This document shows, one piece after another, positions 22,224-33,963 of a stretch of DNA of 64,000 nucleotides. Within the stretch, counting starts at the first letter, position 1, and the number at the start of each line of letters is the position of its first letter. This stretch comes from Phlyctochytrium arcticum (Eukaryota > Chytridiomycota > Chytridiomycetes > Chytridiales > Chytridiaceae), in the NCBI GenBank assembly GCA_025602905.1, contig JAHLKI010000002.1, forward strand, positions 992,001 through 1,056,000. The letters are read 5' to 3'. The position numbers were made by a program, and so were the translations under genes. The notes beneath the pieces are model-generated. The model was not told where the DNA came from. It worked only from the letters and a program-made list of their open reading frames with translations, and did not search any database.

Positions 22224-23750
22224 TTATGGAGTGTGCTTGACGCAGGGAAGAAGTTTTGTCCACCATAGACGTTTCTTCGTTTGAGGTTGCGGCTTGACAG
22301 GAATGTCCTCGGACGGCAAAATTTGATTGATCCCTCGGCTGCCACTGTTTTGTATGGGTGCAAGAGTTCTTGGCCGCGGCTCGGTGGGAGGGGTAGGTGT
22401 CGGTTGCGATGTAGGATGTGGGGGCGAGGCAGACCAGTCTGATTGTCTCGGCGTGACGGCGGACGGAGAATTTGGGGAGGAGAGAATCACTGTTTCCTTA
22501 ATTCCTTGATTCAACTGGGAGTTTGGTTGCCGGATGGGTGGTACTACTGAACCGGCCGGAGTAGGAATTGCCACATGTACTATAGGTACCCATGAGGACT
22601 TTGCCGTTGCTGGTCCAACTGCATCTGGCGCATCGGGGCCAATTGATCCCTTTCGAAACTTCATTTGACCGTCAAGACCCAACTCTGGCGTTCCATCCAG
22701 CACTACACCCGGCGCGCCGTCCAGCGCAACAGCTCCAGGGAGTTCCCGCGAATCGGATCCAGAAGCTCGCTGCTCTCCATCAATCATCCCACTAGGAAAC
22801 TCTCGGGATATTGTACGAGACGGGCCAGAACTCATTTGCTCCAATTCTTTCCAGGTTTCCTCATCCAGTTCGCCCTCAAACCATCCTGCTTGTTCAACTT
22901 TGGCCAATTGTTCAGCAACCTTATCGAAATCCTGGATTTGCAGCTGACGCCGATTGGCGGAGGGAAGAAAATATTTGTCGGGGAGGGGTAGAAGCGGAGG
23001 CAAGATGTCTAGTCGTTCTTCCGAAAAGGATGGAGAGAGGATGCCTTGGCGGGGTGGTGAACTCGCTCCGTCTCCGGGGACCATAGAGGAAAAGAATGTG
23101 GATGAGCTGGATGGTGCTGCCTGATCAATGTAAATGGACATATTTGGCGTAGGGGGTGGGGCTCGACCCACGTTTGCGGCTTGGACATTTGCCAACCGAT
23201 TCACGGCAGGATCCGTACCAAATAGAAGTCTGCGATCTACTCGAATCCGAGGCTGTAGTTCATTCGTTGATCCATAGGGTGACACGCTCTGGGATGCATA
23301 GGCACGGCGCTGTGATGGAGGGGTTGAGATCCCCGAATAGGCACTCTGCCCAGTAACTTCATCGGATCCCGTTTTGTTCAACGAAGGATTCAGAACGTAT
23401 GTCGATTGGGGAGGCGTTGACAGGTATGGCTGGGATGAGAACTTGCTTGGCAGCAGCAGCGAGGCCGCTGCCGGGCGCGTGGGAGCTTTGTGTTGCGAGG
23501 ACGGAGTGCCGGGTATAAAAGGAGACGGATTGCGGTTCGTTATCGAGGAGGATGACGAGGAGATTGATGAGTGTTGGGAATTTGAATTCAACAAGCCGGG
23601 AGTGCTGCCATTATTGGTATGCGGCTTGAGAAGCGACGCGTACTGCGGATTGACATACGGCATGGGGGCCGGTTGAGCATCATTGGTAGGGTATACGCGC
23701 GATTTGTTGGAATTGCCTACACCTCCCAACAGCAGGGCACTGTAACTCAT
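22224..23750 (-). CDS. Disordered Ser/Pro-rich orphan protein, 508 aa
   Basis: One uninterrupted exon starts at MSYSALLLGGVGNSNKS and ends in the basic, aromatic tail KKRLWWTKLLPCVKHTP. Most of the chain is low-complexity Ser, Pro and Thr (SSSSSSITNRNPSPFIPGTP and similar). One short ordered island near residue 280 reads RRQLQIQDFDKVAEQLAKV followed by WFEGELDEETWKELEQM, predicted helical. There is no signal peptide or membrane span. I recognise no family. The length of the open frame and its biased composition argue that it is real. It may be a signalling or cytoskeletal adaptor, but nothing shows this directly. Confidence 0.6.
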   Translation of the reverse strand: MSYSALLLGGVGNSNKSRVYPTNDAQPAPMPYVNPQYASLLKPHTNNGSTPGLLNSNSQHSSISSSSSSITNRNPSPFIPGTPSSQHKAPTRPAAASLLLPSKFSSQPYLSTPPQSTYVLNPSLNKTGSDEVTGQSAYSGISTPPSQRRAYASQSVSPYGSTNELQPRIRVDRRLLFGTDPAVNRLANVQAANVGRAPPPTPNMSIYIDQAAPSSSSTFFSSMVPGDGASSPPRQGILSPSFSEERLDILPPLLPLPDKYFLPSANRRQLQIQDFDKVAEQLAKVEQAGWFEGELDEETWKELEQMSSGPSRTISREFPSGMIDGEQRASGSDSRELPGAVALDGAPGVVLDGTPELGLDGQMKFRKGSIGPDAPDAVGPATAKSSWVPIVHVAIPTPAGSVVPPIRQPNSQLNQGIKETVILSSPNSPSAVTPRQSDWSASPPHPTSQPTPTPPTEPRPRTLAPIQNSGSRGINQILPSEDIPVKPQPQTKKRLWWTKLLPCVKHTP

Positions 23751-24602
23751 GGTGGAGATTCTTCTATGGGGGCCGGTACCACTAGTACTGGCGTCGTGAT
23801 GGTGAGGTTGCCGAAGCCGGGGGGTAGAGCGGGTCGGGAAGCCAGCTTGAAGTAGGAGGCCACAAGTGGTGTGTGTTGTAGCAAAGAGGTTCCTGAATCA
23901 GTGTACTAACAATTTGAAAAGGCGGTGCGAGCGTGGGGAGGTCGTCAATTTTATGTCATTCTTGACCAGATACAATCACAAAACAACAACGAAAGGTCCC
24001 ATTCATCAAGCACTCATGCCCCGGAGGGTATACCACCGATATCCACGACGACTAATATTTGGCTGTGCAGTGCAGCTGGGGGTAAACCTTGGATGGGCCG
24101 GACTAAGAAATTCCCGGACTTCGGACAAGTAAAATGTTGTGACAAACAATCCGTGAGAAGTTCCGACTTTGCAGAAAAGATGTGTTCACTATTGTGGTTG
24201 ACACTGATGTTTTCAGACAACCCCAAATTGCATAGGGATCCCTCAAAGTCGACTTGTGGATTCTGCGCATAAAGTCCCGGGCGACCGTGGGATTCGCAAT
24301 GGGTTATGTCCAGCGGCGTCGACGGATCCCCAAACCCTGAACCAAGTTTAGGACACATGAAAGGCAAACTTTGGATACAGGTTCGGAGGGAACATTCCTA
24401 AGTTTAAAATAAGATTCGGCTTTGACTATTGTGACTTTTTATGGGATATCTCCGGAGTATAAACATTTGTCGGGATTTCGATTACGTAAGCAGAATTACC
24501 CAGTGAGATCCAGACGATCCGTATACCAATAGATCAGATCCAACGGTATTTGTACCAGCATTCGTACAATTTTCTCGTTTTATTGAATAGCTACGCTCAA
24601 TC
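23751..24602. other. Intergenic between divergent genes
   Basis: This interval separates the 508-aa orphan (-) and CFAP73 (+). The minus frame at 24014-24367 is open for 117 codons without a domain. TTACGTAA occurs at 24482-24489, about 115 bp upstream of the CFAP73 start. Confidence 0.4.
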
Positions 24603-26279
24603 ATGACGGGTACGGCACTGACCTTTACGGCCAGTCTGCCCCCGTCACGACGGGAGGTCGAACGGACAACCGATGTAGGGGATAAAGATGAGACGTTTGT
24701 CACGCAGAAGGCAGGAAAAATGTAATGTCATTACCATCACTTGGATGCTTGGAGAGAGACCTAAAATCGAGGTGGTTTTCACGAATATAGTATTCAAACG
24801 CCTGTTTTGCCAAGCGAGGTCAGTCTTTTCCGTTTGACCGCAAAATGATATCCAAGACTTATCAAGCTGTTTGGACATGCAGCAACCCGAAACCCATTTT
24901 CGCGCCCGACATACTCTTCAGTCAACTCTGCTCTTACAGAAAAAACGTGAGATGCAAACAGTGCAAGCTCAATTGGATAAGAAGCGTCTTGAGTTTGCCA
25001 AACGAATGGAAGAGTGTCGTGAAAAGCAGGAAGAGCTTCGAGCCAAGGTGGGGATGATGGCCTGTCCAAAAGAGGGCAGAAAGGACAACTGAAAGGCTAA
25101 CGCGCGGGATTGATTTGATAGCAAAAGCAAATTCGGGACCGGGTTACAAAGTTTGAAAAATTCTTGAAGGAAAACGATGCGAAGCGGCAGAGAGCCAACG
25201 CCAAGACCTTGTCAGAGAAGAAGCTGCGCGAGCTAAAGGTGCGTGGTTAGCGACTATGTTCGGTACGACGGATGCTGAAGGTATTTCTCAGGAGTCAGAA
25301 TACTCTACACTGCTCAACATGCTCCGTCAGGAGCAAACAAAGCACGCGCATATACTACGACTCATAAGTAGGTACTTTGTTGCAACACCCATGCACAGCA
25401 GTCAGTTTTGACTCAACCCTCTTCGCGGTTCCATCTTAGAACGCTATCAGATATATGAGACTTATCTGCAAACCGTCGTCAACCTCCTCCCTCCCGACTA
25501 CCTTGACATCCCTGAACCTCACATCAATGATATCCTGCTCCGACATAAGACTCTCACGGAAACACAGTCAACCCTTATGGACACTCTCTTGGCAACCCAA
25601 GACGCAATCGAATCGCATCAAAACAGACTGACTGATCTTGTGAAAGAAAAGAATGACTGGATTCTGGTCTACAACTCAACGCTAGGAACACTGCAGAAAC
25701 GACTGGATGAGCGGAGGTTGGAGTGTGCTTATGTTGAGCAAAGGCTGGAAGAGAGAGATAATACGGGGAAAGAACGCGTATGTTTATTGGCAGATGAAAG
25801 CTTCCAGTTCACCTTCTGATTCCTTTCCGTATGGTAGATGAGGATGCTTAGTGAGACAAAACTCGCCATCAACAACATTTATGATCGCGTTCTGGTCCGA
25901 GCGTTCCCACACCATCTGCACGTTACTCAGGTTACAAATGGGCAGCAGCAAGCGCTCTCTCAACAGCAGCAGCTGCAGCAACAGGTTACTGGAACTTTAC
26001 AAAATGCGCAGGCGCAGCAAGAGACGGAGGCGGTACTAGCAATGCAGGCTGCGCGGGACGCGGCAATGGACAATTCCGCCAAGGCGCTGGCAGAGCGGTT
26101 GCATGCTATTATGGACCGAGTCTTGGATTTGCAGCGTAAGAACCGTTGTTTGTTGGGCAGCAAGTTTTTGACTGACGCGACGCGTTCCAGACATTGCGCA
26201 GCGCGCGGAACAGTTTTTGAACCAGGACCGAATAGAAAAATCAAAGAGGCAAGCGGCTTTGGCTGCCGCCGAAGCATAA
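24603..26279 (+). CDS. CFAP73: CFAP73/CCDC42-type ciliary coiled-coil protein (DUF4200)
   Basis: The DUF4200 family includes CFAP73 (Chlamydomonas MIA2, part of the modifier of inner arms complex that regulates inner dynein arm I1) and CCDC42 (sperm tail and manchette). The conserved core is TLQSTLLLQKKREMQTVQ, KRMEECREKQEELRAK, then after an intron IRDRVTKFEKFLKENDAKRQ, ESEYSTLLNMLRQEQ, and YQIYETYLQTVVNLLPPDYL. The rest is long coiled coil with a Gln-rich stretch near residue 270 and the C-terminus AALAAAEA ending at 26279. The first ATG (24603, MTGTALTFTASLPPSRRE) needs a splice of about 158 nt, or one with an extra small exon, to reach QQPETHFRARHT. This 5' structure is the least certain part. 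Whether it is the MIA2 or the CCDC42 orthologue needs a tree. Confidence 0.87.
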
Positions 26280-26575
26280 TTCTGGCAGATTCCGCCAGAT
26301 GTATACCGCGCAGTGGGAATCTACCAACTGTTTATGTATATTTTTCAATGTATTTAGTGACCTTTGGAAAAAAAAAAAGAACACGTGACCCATTTAGGTG
26401 GAAATTGGGCAAATTGTCGGAATCTCGCGGCGATTCGAGATTTTTACGGGAAAATCTCTTGACATTTGACATTCGCTATCTCCTGAGCATCACTCCGCTC
26501 TCTTGCTCCTTTGAAGAAAAACAGAAGTCACAGAAAATCCCTTACTGGCTGCTCTGAAACGGGTCGAGGACAAGG

Positions 26576-28739
26576 ATGCTTTCTGCAGCTCGGTGTATCT
26601 CGGGGCGAAGACTGTATGCAACTGCTCTAGCCCGGACGTCGGCAAAGACTCAGAAACCTTCCTTCAAAAGCAACTCAAAACCATCCCACACACCCACCCA
26701 ACGACCACCTTTTTCCAAACCATCGAAACATGTCTCCAAATCAACAATCTCACAAGACGACGCCCCATATTACAGATCCAAATCTGTTGAAACCCAGATA
26801 AAGAAACCCGCAGAACCCAAACCGATCCATTTACCTGAATCTGCCACAATCGCACAACTCAGTACCCTACTGGGGGTGTCATATAAAACGCTAGCCCGCG
26901 ATTTGCCAAAACTGGGTATCAACGACACTGATCCCGCACATACCCTCCACGCCGAATTTGCTAGTTTGGTGGCGATCCACTACAACAGAACCCCCACCTT
27001 CTCATCCGCACCCACCTTTGATATTGTTCGACAGGAGCCCGCAGACTCGGAGAAATGCTTGCCAAGGCCACCAGTGGTAACAGTTATGGGACATGTCGAT
27101 CACGGGAAAACAACGTTATTGGACTCATTACGAAAGACTACAGTCGCGGCGGGCGAGGCAGGAGGAATCACACAGCATATTGGTGCATTCTCTGTCGTCC
27201 TACCATCGAAACAGCGTATTACCTTTTTGGACACCCCTGGACACGCCGCCTTTTCCGCTATGCGAGAACGAGGAGCAAAAACAACAGACATCGTTATTTT
27301 GGTGGTTGCAGCGGACGATGGAGTCATGCCACAGACGATCGAGGCAATAAAGCATGCTATGGCTGCAGACGTCCCCATTGTAGTAGCAATCAACAAGTGC
27401 GACAAGCCACATATCAATATCAAGCGAGTGAAGGAAGATTTGTTGCGACATCAGATTGTGCTCGAAGATTACGGCGGTGAGATACAGGCGGTGGAAGTCT
27501 CTGCCAAAACGGGTTTGGGCTTGGACGTGCTGGAAGAAACCGTCCTGGTACAGGCAGAAGTCATGGATCTTCGTGGCGATACCGCTGGTGCAGTTGAAGG
27601 GGTCATTCTTGAATCAAAAGTTGTCCGTGGACGCGGAAATGTTGCAACAGTCCTTGTCAAACGCGGAACGCTCAAACCGGGGTCGATTATTGTTGCTGGA
27701 ACAACATGGGCCAAAGTCCGATCTATGCATGATGAAAACAACAAAATTGTCAAGTCTGCCGGACCCTCCTTTCCTGTTGAAGTCACGGGGTGGAAAGACC
27801 TGCCCGCTGCCGGTGATGAGGTATTGGGAACTGACAAAGAGGAACTAGCCAAGCGGGCAATCGAGGCACGCATAGAGCGAGCTCGCAGAGAGCGATCGCT
27901 TGATGATATTGAGCAGCTTAATGTATTGCGAGCGCGCGAGAAGGAAGAACGCCAGGCCGTTTTGAAGGCCGCAGAGGCTGCAGCAGCCGCTCCAACAAAC
28001 AACATGACCAAGCCTGCGCCTGTTCCCGCAAAGGAAGAGGTTTCTATACCCGTTCAGTACATCATATTAAAGTCCGACGTCCACGGCTCCTTGGAGGCGA
28101 TTACTGAAGCAATTGGCGGGATACCAAGTCATGAGGCCCGCATTCAAATAGTGTCTTCAGGGGTTGGCCCCGTCAACGAATCAGATGTTGACGCGGCGCT
28201 CGCTACAAATTCCCACATTGTCACATTCAACACACCAGCAGACAAACGGACTTTGTCATATGCCGCGGCCAAGCGTGTACCCGTCACTCCTCATCAAATC
28301 ATTTACAACCTTCTCGACCACCTCAAATCTCTGCTCAGCGACCTCTTACCGCCAGATATCATCACAGTCGTGAATGGGGAAGCCGAAATTGCGCAAGTGT
28401 TTATGATCAATGTCAAGGGCAAGCTGCAAGAGCCGGTTGCGGGGTCTCGAGTCATATCGGGAAAAGTTTTGAAGAATAGCAAAGTCAAGATTTTGCGCGC
28501 AGGCGAAGTCATTTTTGATGGTATGCTACTTATATCGATTAAATGCTCTCACCAGACGATGCTAACACCAATTCCTTCTCGCAGGTACATTGAAAACATT
28601 TCGACATCACAAGAAGGATATCCATGAAGCTGCCAAAGGCTTGGAGTGTGGACTGGGCTTTGACGGCTTTGATAAGTTTGAGTCTGGGGACATAGTCCAG
28701 AGTTATAATCTCGTGGAGAAGAAGCGAAAGATAACATAG
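26576..28739 (+). CDS. MTIF2: Mitochondrial translation initiation factor IF-2
   Basis: This GTPase brings initiator tRNA to the mitochondrial ribosome. Exons 26576-28520 and 28585-28739 give 699 aa. The N-terminus [20 protein letters not shown] is Arg-rich and amphipathic, as a mitochondrial presequence should be. After an IF2_N-like segment ([19 protein letters not shown]), all G motifs are present: G1 [10 protein letters not shown]2 [11 protein letters not shown]3 DTPGHAAF, G4 NKCD, G5 SAKTGLG. Domains II-IV follow, with [35 protein letters not shown] and [13 protein letters not shown], ending in [17 protein letters not shown]. The single intron splits a Gly codon close to the C-terminus. 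Length and order are normal for the family. Confidence 0.96.
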
Positions 28740-28772
28740 ACAGCTGGAATGTACATTTTATTTTCAATATTT

Positions 28773-29159
28773 TCAATTCTTAGATATCCCCAGCATTTCC
28801 TCCCAAGCTCTTTTTCTCTGCAGGCGAGCGACAATATTTGATACATCCTTCGGGGTTATCAGGACTGGCCTATTAGAATTCTCATCGGCCAGCGATTGAA
28901 CGATTTCTCCAGGGCCACGGGCGTCCGCGTACATGTCGATGATACTGGTCGTAATGACACCATTTGCAAGTTTCTGCGATGCCCGTCGCGCCGCAGGCAG
29001 GCTGGCGAGTTCGGTGGTCGTCCTCTTCGGGTGGTTCTGATGGTGATCATGCTGACCTCCAAAGTTGACTATTTTCCAGACACCATTCACCAGACTCAAC
29101 CGTATTTTGTAAGTGCAACCCACTTTCTTGCTTTCTCGCCGTCGCTTTGACGTTGGCAT
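28773..29159 (-). mobile_element. FAR1/Mutator-like DNA-binding fragment
   Basis: A 128-codon frame starts MPTSKRRRESKKVGCTYKIR. It continues VNGVWKIVNFGGQHDHHQNH then TTTELASLPAARRAS. The layout of Cys, a Trp-containing beta strand and an H-x-H/HNH group followed by a basic helix matches the FAR1/WRKY-GCM1 type zinc domain at the head of Mutator-like transposases. The rest reads as a helical linker (PGEIVQSLADENSNRP, DVSNIVARLQRKRAWEEML), and the transposase catalytic core is absent. It ends only about 35 bp from the MTIF2 stop codon, in convergent orientation. It could be a truncated MULE or a small domesticated regulator. Confidence 0.55.
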
Positions 29160-31949
29160 CTGCGCTGGAGGAGAACCCCCTTGAGCGCAGTTGTAAAGGA
29201 TCTGGCGAATAGTCGGAGGAGTACCCCATTCCCTCTTCGATTTCTGAACAAGAGCAAATCCCTCAGCGAATGCGTACTAATGTATACCGTCCATCCCTTC
29301 GTCCATCGTCGCGAATTCGAGCTCGGGGGCCGGTCTAGGAACGCACGGGGGATTCATTTGGGGTGTCGTTGGGTGGTTTCAAAAACCTGGGCCGAAGCAA
29401 CGTGGAATTGGCCGGAGCGTCGGAGCGGACTGAGGCTCGAGCGGAGTTTTCGGAGTTTGGGCTCTCAAGCATTGAAACTTGGATTCGGGGCATTTAGACG
29501 TGGTGAACGATCAAGCAATTGCAGATCTAAAATTTTGTATATTCAGAAACGAGCGTAGATGACTGCCATCATTGTGTGTAGTTTTCAAATTTTTTGTATT
29601 TGTGTTCCTTTTCAATTTTTTCAACATGTAGGTATTGAGCTTGTTTCCCTTGAACTTAAACGATGTGCCGCATCAACAGCAGAGCTATAGACGTTGAATG
29701 AGAAGAAGGTTGTCAAGAGGTCAACTGGAGGAAGTCAAACATCATGCGTAAAACAAACGTCAAAGGGAAACTCAGATTAACATTCGGGTATTTCCGGAAT
29801 ATGTCACTTATGCGCCTCCGGTGAGTTCCGATCATGCCCCACCGAAATCACCGTTGCCTTTCAAATGATGTTGTCAAATCTCAATGTCGAATGTACAGAG
29901 TGCCGCCCCATCGCAGGGGTCCACATCAGCCTCAACAACCGCAACACCCTCCGTTCCCCCCACGATCCGTCCTCTGAAAGCTAGTCCTGAGGTAGTCGAC
30001 CGCGTCACAAAACGTACCCGCTGCTGGTCATTTCCAACTTTGAAAACATAATACTCATCGTTGCACGTAGTAACCCGGGATGTCTCAACGTATTCGGTAG
30101 CAATATTGAACGAGTCAAGTGTGGGAATGTATCGGATTGTCGAGCATGTCCGAAAGAAAGTTCCCGGGTTTGTTCAGCAAAAGGTAAAATTCAGGATGTT
30201 TTTGCCAAAATGATGTTTGGCTCACCCCATGCAAAATAAAAAGCACGACCTACGAGCAGTTACGAACCTTGCCACGCAAAGCACTTCCCAAATCACTGAA
30301 GCCAGCGACATCATTCAAGAGATCAAGGAAATAGATAGTTTTCACGCCTGTGAAGCGTATTTGGCTCGAATTCAACGTGTCGGTGCATTCAAAAGCGGGC
30401 CACATTCATCACATACCAAGAAGAGGAATGCAAGTTTGAGCCGGAGACGGATGTGACTGTATTTATTCGAAATGAAGATTCACTTTTTGGACGCTGCTAC
30501 ATAAAGGCACAACTTGATGGTACTTGATGAAAGCTGTCTTCACACGAACGATCCAGGAATTGAACGTACAGGAATGGCCATAGTACACAAACAAAATGGC
30601 CGGTGAAGGACAATGGTAAAAGAGTCTCGGAGGATATGTACGCGGAATGCGCGAACAGGGAAGGGATCAATTTGATGGTTTGGCTCGCAACTGCCCTCCA
30701 ATTGTACGAGCTCATAACATCACGGCAAGTTGGAAGACTCTCATTCCAACAGGAAAATCAGAGTGCGCTTCGTGATACGGCTGAAGGACGCGCAGCAAAA
30801 AATACCTGATCGTTGATCTATCTGACGAGAAAGTTCAAGATCAGCAACTACACGAATCGCAAAAACCGTACTATTAGTTGCTGTCTCGGGTGGAGAACCT
30901 TGAAACCCAGAAACAGGCCAAACACGACCAATACAACAATCTTGTCGGTATCCATCAGAAAAGGGCGTAGTTAAATTGTATAATGGATGGTTATAAAATG
31001 AGGCAATCCCCGCACTGAATAAAATGCCCAGGTTCAAAGAGTGGTAGCGCGTAGTGGTGTTGCCTCACGCGAGTCGAAGACTCTCATCTCTTGTAACGAT
31101 GGATGAGGAAATTGATCATTGACAAGTTGATTCCAGGAAAATTCATAGCATCAATTATGGAAAAAGATTACATGGTAAAGTCAACTGAAATATTGGCCTG
31201 TCATTGGAGAAATAATATATTGACGACAAAAGCAACTAACAATGTATTCTTCCTGGAGGAATTGGTGCCGTGAGCTCCTGTTTGCGTGCAGCCTGTTCAG
31301 CTTCCCGCTCCCGGACTACCTTCTTGTCGGGATTGGAGGCGACAAGGAAAATCGGGCATAAATGAATGAAAAAAGTGTAAATTGCCGATTTTCGTTTTCT
31401 AGACTTTGGAAATACTCTCGTCTTTGAGCTCCAGTAAGTGGCTGGCTTTTGCCTCGAACATGTCCATCAACTAAACAGCGTAGAATGAAATCCTTGTATT
31501 CCGTATTAGCAAGTTCGGCGATCTCGGCATCCACCGCCGCGGATTGGCGGTGACAGGGAATCTTCGACGGGGAAAAGCCGCCCTTGTAATTTCGGCAAGC
31601 TCAGCATTCATCGCCACCTATAAAAAATCAATGATTGGTCTCATTTAACGGGACATATGATAGTCCTTCATAGACTGTACCTCTGCGGGGTCTATGGGCC
31701 GCAACAACGCATAGAAAATGCAAATTGTACCACATATGGATTCACAAACCGGGACTACCACGCTGTGCGGTTCACCAACGTGGTTCTGCACCTTTCGGCG
31801 CTTGACTTCCTGCGCGGCGACTCCAAAATCACTTGTACCGGTTCTTCACAACTTATCGGCACGGATTTCATCGCCAGTCTCTTCTTTTTAGGGACGGCTG
31901 CTTGTGCCGATTTCATGGCTCTGGGCTTTGCTATCCGCCTGCCCGCAAT
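29160..31949. other. Repeat-rich gap, no intact gene
   Basis: Short open frames on both strands (for example plus 30217-30456, minus 31316-31534) lack domains and are interrupted by many stops. The interval is AT-rich and probably consists of eroded transposon sequence flanking the FAR1-like and copia fragments. Confidence 0.4.
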
Positions 31950-32880
31950 CCCACCCCCCCTTAATCGAGCGTGTGAATGTTTCTATACTTGCCGCACCTT
32001 CAGTCCCTCGCGATGTCGTTCGAAGGCGAGTCGCTCCAGGGGCTTCGTAAATATGTCGGCAACGTTGGTGTCGGTTGAGGTGTATGTCATTCGAATGGCT
32101 TGCGAAGCAACGACTTCTCGTATGAAGTGATGCTGTACGTCTATGTGCTTGGTACGATTATGGTGGATTGGGTTTTCGGTAAGTGGGTGATAATGTGCTG
32201 GTCAATGGGGGATAATATGTCTAAGGAACGCCGTAGGCATTTGACAGCAACTGACACTATTGGCTGCGATATGGGTGGCGAACTGAATGAGTGTCTTGGA
32301 CCAAGTGCGCAGTACCAATATCCAACACCCTCCTATGCTGAAGATGCGGAGTGTAAAGCTTGTTCTTGTTGCTTGACTATTGTAGAGAAGAGCTGCAGCA
32401 GAGTTGCGGGTAGACATCGTCCCACAGCAAAGTGGTCGCCGGTGTCAGAGGGCAGGTAGATACCGTTGCCGAGCTGTTCATAGTCTGATGAGTTGGTGAA
32501 TTGTTCAATAGCTGTTTGGAACACTTTGGACTGAGCTGGGCGCCGTAGATCTTGAAGAATGGAGATCCTTTGTCCAGGTCGTTAGTGGTGATGATAGGAG
32601 TACAACCGCGTGTGCCTAAGCGAGCCTAGTAGTCTTGGATGTGGTTTGGAGGATACAAGAGCAGTGGTCGTGCTGTTGGATGTTGCCGGCAATGAGGAAT
32701 TGGTTGTCGTATCGTTTTCCTGTGGCAACAGCAATCTCGGAAGTGTTGGAGGTGTGTAGGTTATCGCCGCAAAGGTAGACTTGGCCGTTGCTGAATATCA
32801 CGTCTTTGCCCTTGTCGGTCAATGCTGCGACCCAAAGTAGATTTTGTTGTAGGACCGGTACGTACAGGTCGTGTCAAAAC
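31950..32880 (-). mobile_element. Ty1/copia retrotransposon remnant, internally deleted
   Basis: Reading the minus strand from about 32870, the start matches the GAG-pre-integrase region (DLYVPVLQQNLLWVAALTDK, IFSNGQVYLCG, SEIAVATGKRYDNQFLI). Less than 600 bp later comes the very end of the RNase H/C-terminal module (NPIHHNRTKHIDVQHHFIRE, then TYTSTDTNVADIFTKPLERL at about 32160-32010). The integrase core, reverse transcriptase and most of RNase H are missing, so a large internal deletion has joined the two ends of pol. Frames shift between the pieces. No LTRs were recognised. Confidence 0.85.
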
Positions 32881-33155
32881 CGCAAACATGATTCCAACTG
32901 GTGATATGATGCGAGAGAAACCGAGGAGTGCATTCTCAGACCAGCACCATATGTGACTAGCAAAGGTGAAGCGCTGGGTGAAGCGCAGGGTGGGTGAAGC
33001 ATGGGCCTGTTGCGGAAGTTTCGGCGGAGGATAGTCGGGTGGAGGAAGTAAGGTCTTTGGGTACTCGTACTATTGCAACAGAATGGCATAAAGATCATGG
33101 TGGGAAAGATGGCAGAAGATGGCTAAGTTCAGGGTGGGAAGATGGCAGAAGATAC

Positions 33156-33190
33156 GAGCAGCTCCCAGAGCAGCTCCAGAGCAGCTCTCG
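33156..33190. repeat. Short tandem repeat, AGAGCAGCTCC unit
   Basis: The unit AGAGCAGCTCC and close variants occurs about three times in tandem. It lies in the non-genic interval between the copia fragment and the 39-bp minisatellite. Confidence 0.6.
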
Positions 33191-33427
33191 AGATCGCCAA
33201 CAAGAGCCCCGGTGCGCGATGCGCCTGCGGGGATAAAGCTCTGGTTTATATTTTTGTCAGAGAAGGGAAATGGTATGGCAAAAGGCAGCGTGTAATATGT
33301 AGCAGCAGAAAGTAACAGTTGTAGGCATTGGTAACAAAATTGCTTCTCGATATACCGGTAGGAAACATCAAATGCGTCCTTGACAGAACGTTACCGTGGG
33401 CGGGACAGGAAAACAAATCCAAGGAAG

Positions 33428-33582
33428 GGTCATGCAAGAGTGGACATGGGATGTTAAAAAGGGAAAGGTCATACAAGAGAGGACATGAAATGTAAAGAAG
33501 GGAAAGGTCATGCAAGAGAGGACATGAGATGTTAAGAAGGGGAAGTCATGCAAAAGAGGACATATTATGTTAAGAAGGGAAA
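33428..33582. repeat. 39-bp minisatellite, four copies
   Basis: Four head-to-tail copies of a unit of about 39 bp, beginning GGTCATGCAAGAGAGGACAT, differ by a few substitutions and one deletion in the last copy. Because 39 is a multiple of three, the minus strand reads as an open 13-residue repeat (FLTSHVLSCMTFP-like). This explains the long but meaningless minus-strand frames here. Confidence 0.85.
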
Positions 33583-33963
33583 GGGCTAAATGTTACAAGT
33601 AAGGGAATCTAGCAAGATATGGAAGGTAAGCAAGAACATGTCAAGACATGGGTGCGGCAGGATATGAGGGGACGAAGAGGTCCAGAGTGATAGATAGTGA
33701 CGATTCGCAGGCCAGAGTATTTTATGCAGCGGTCGGAGAGAACGGCACGGCCAGGCAAGAGGTTGTAACGGCCTAGCAAGGGCTAGCACTCCAGTTAAAT
33801 CATTAATTCGTAATAAACCAGAGAACAATTGGTTTGATAAAGCCAATTGGGGAATATATAATTGCCGACATTGGATCCAGTCGGGAAAGTTGGTTCTTCT
33901 TCCCACGGTTTCTGCGCCAAACACCGAAAGCATTGCATCGTGATTCAAAAACTCACACCAACA

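Noticed and set aside
33246..33553. Repetitive minus-strand frames as a repeat protein gene
   Set aside because: They are explained by the 39-bp minisatellite being a multiple of three; no start context or flanking coding sequence exists.
33428..33582. CRISPR-like array
   Set aside because: The repeats are directly adjacent with no spacers, and the organism is a eukaryote.
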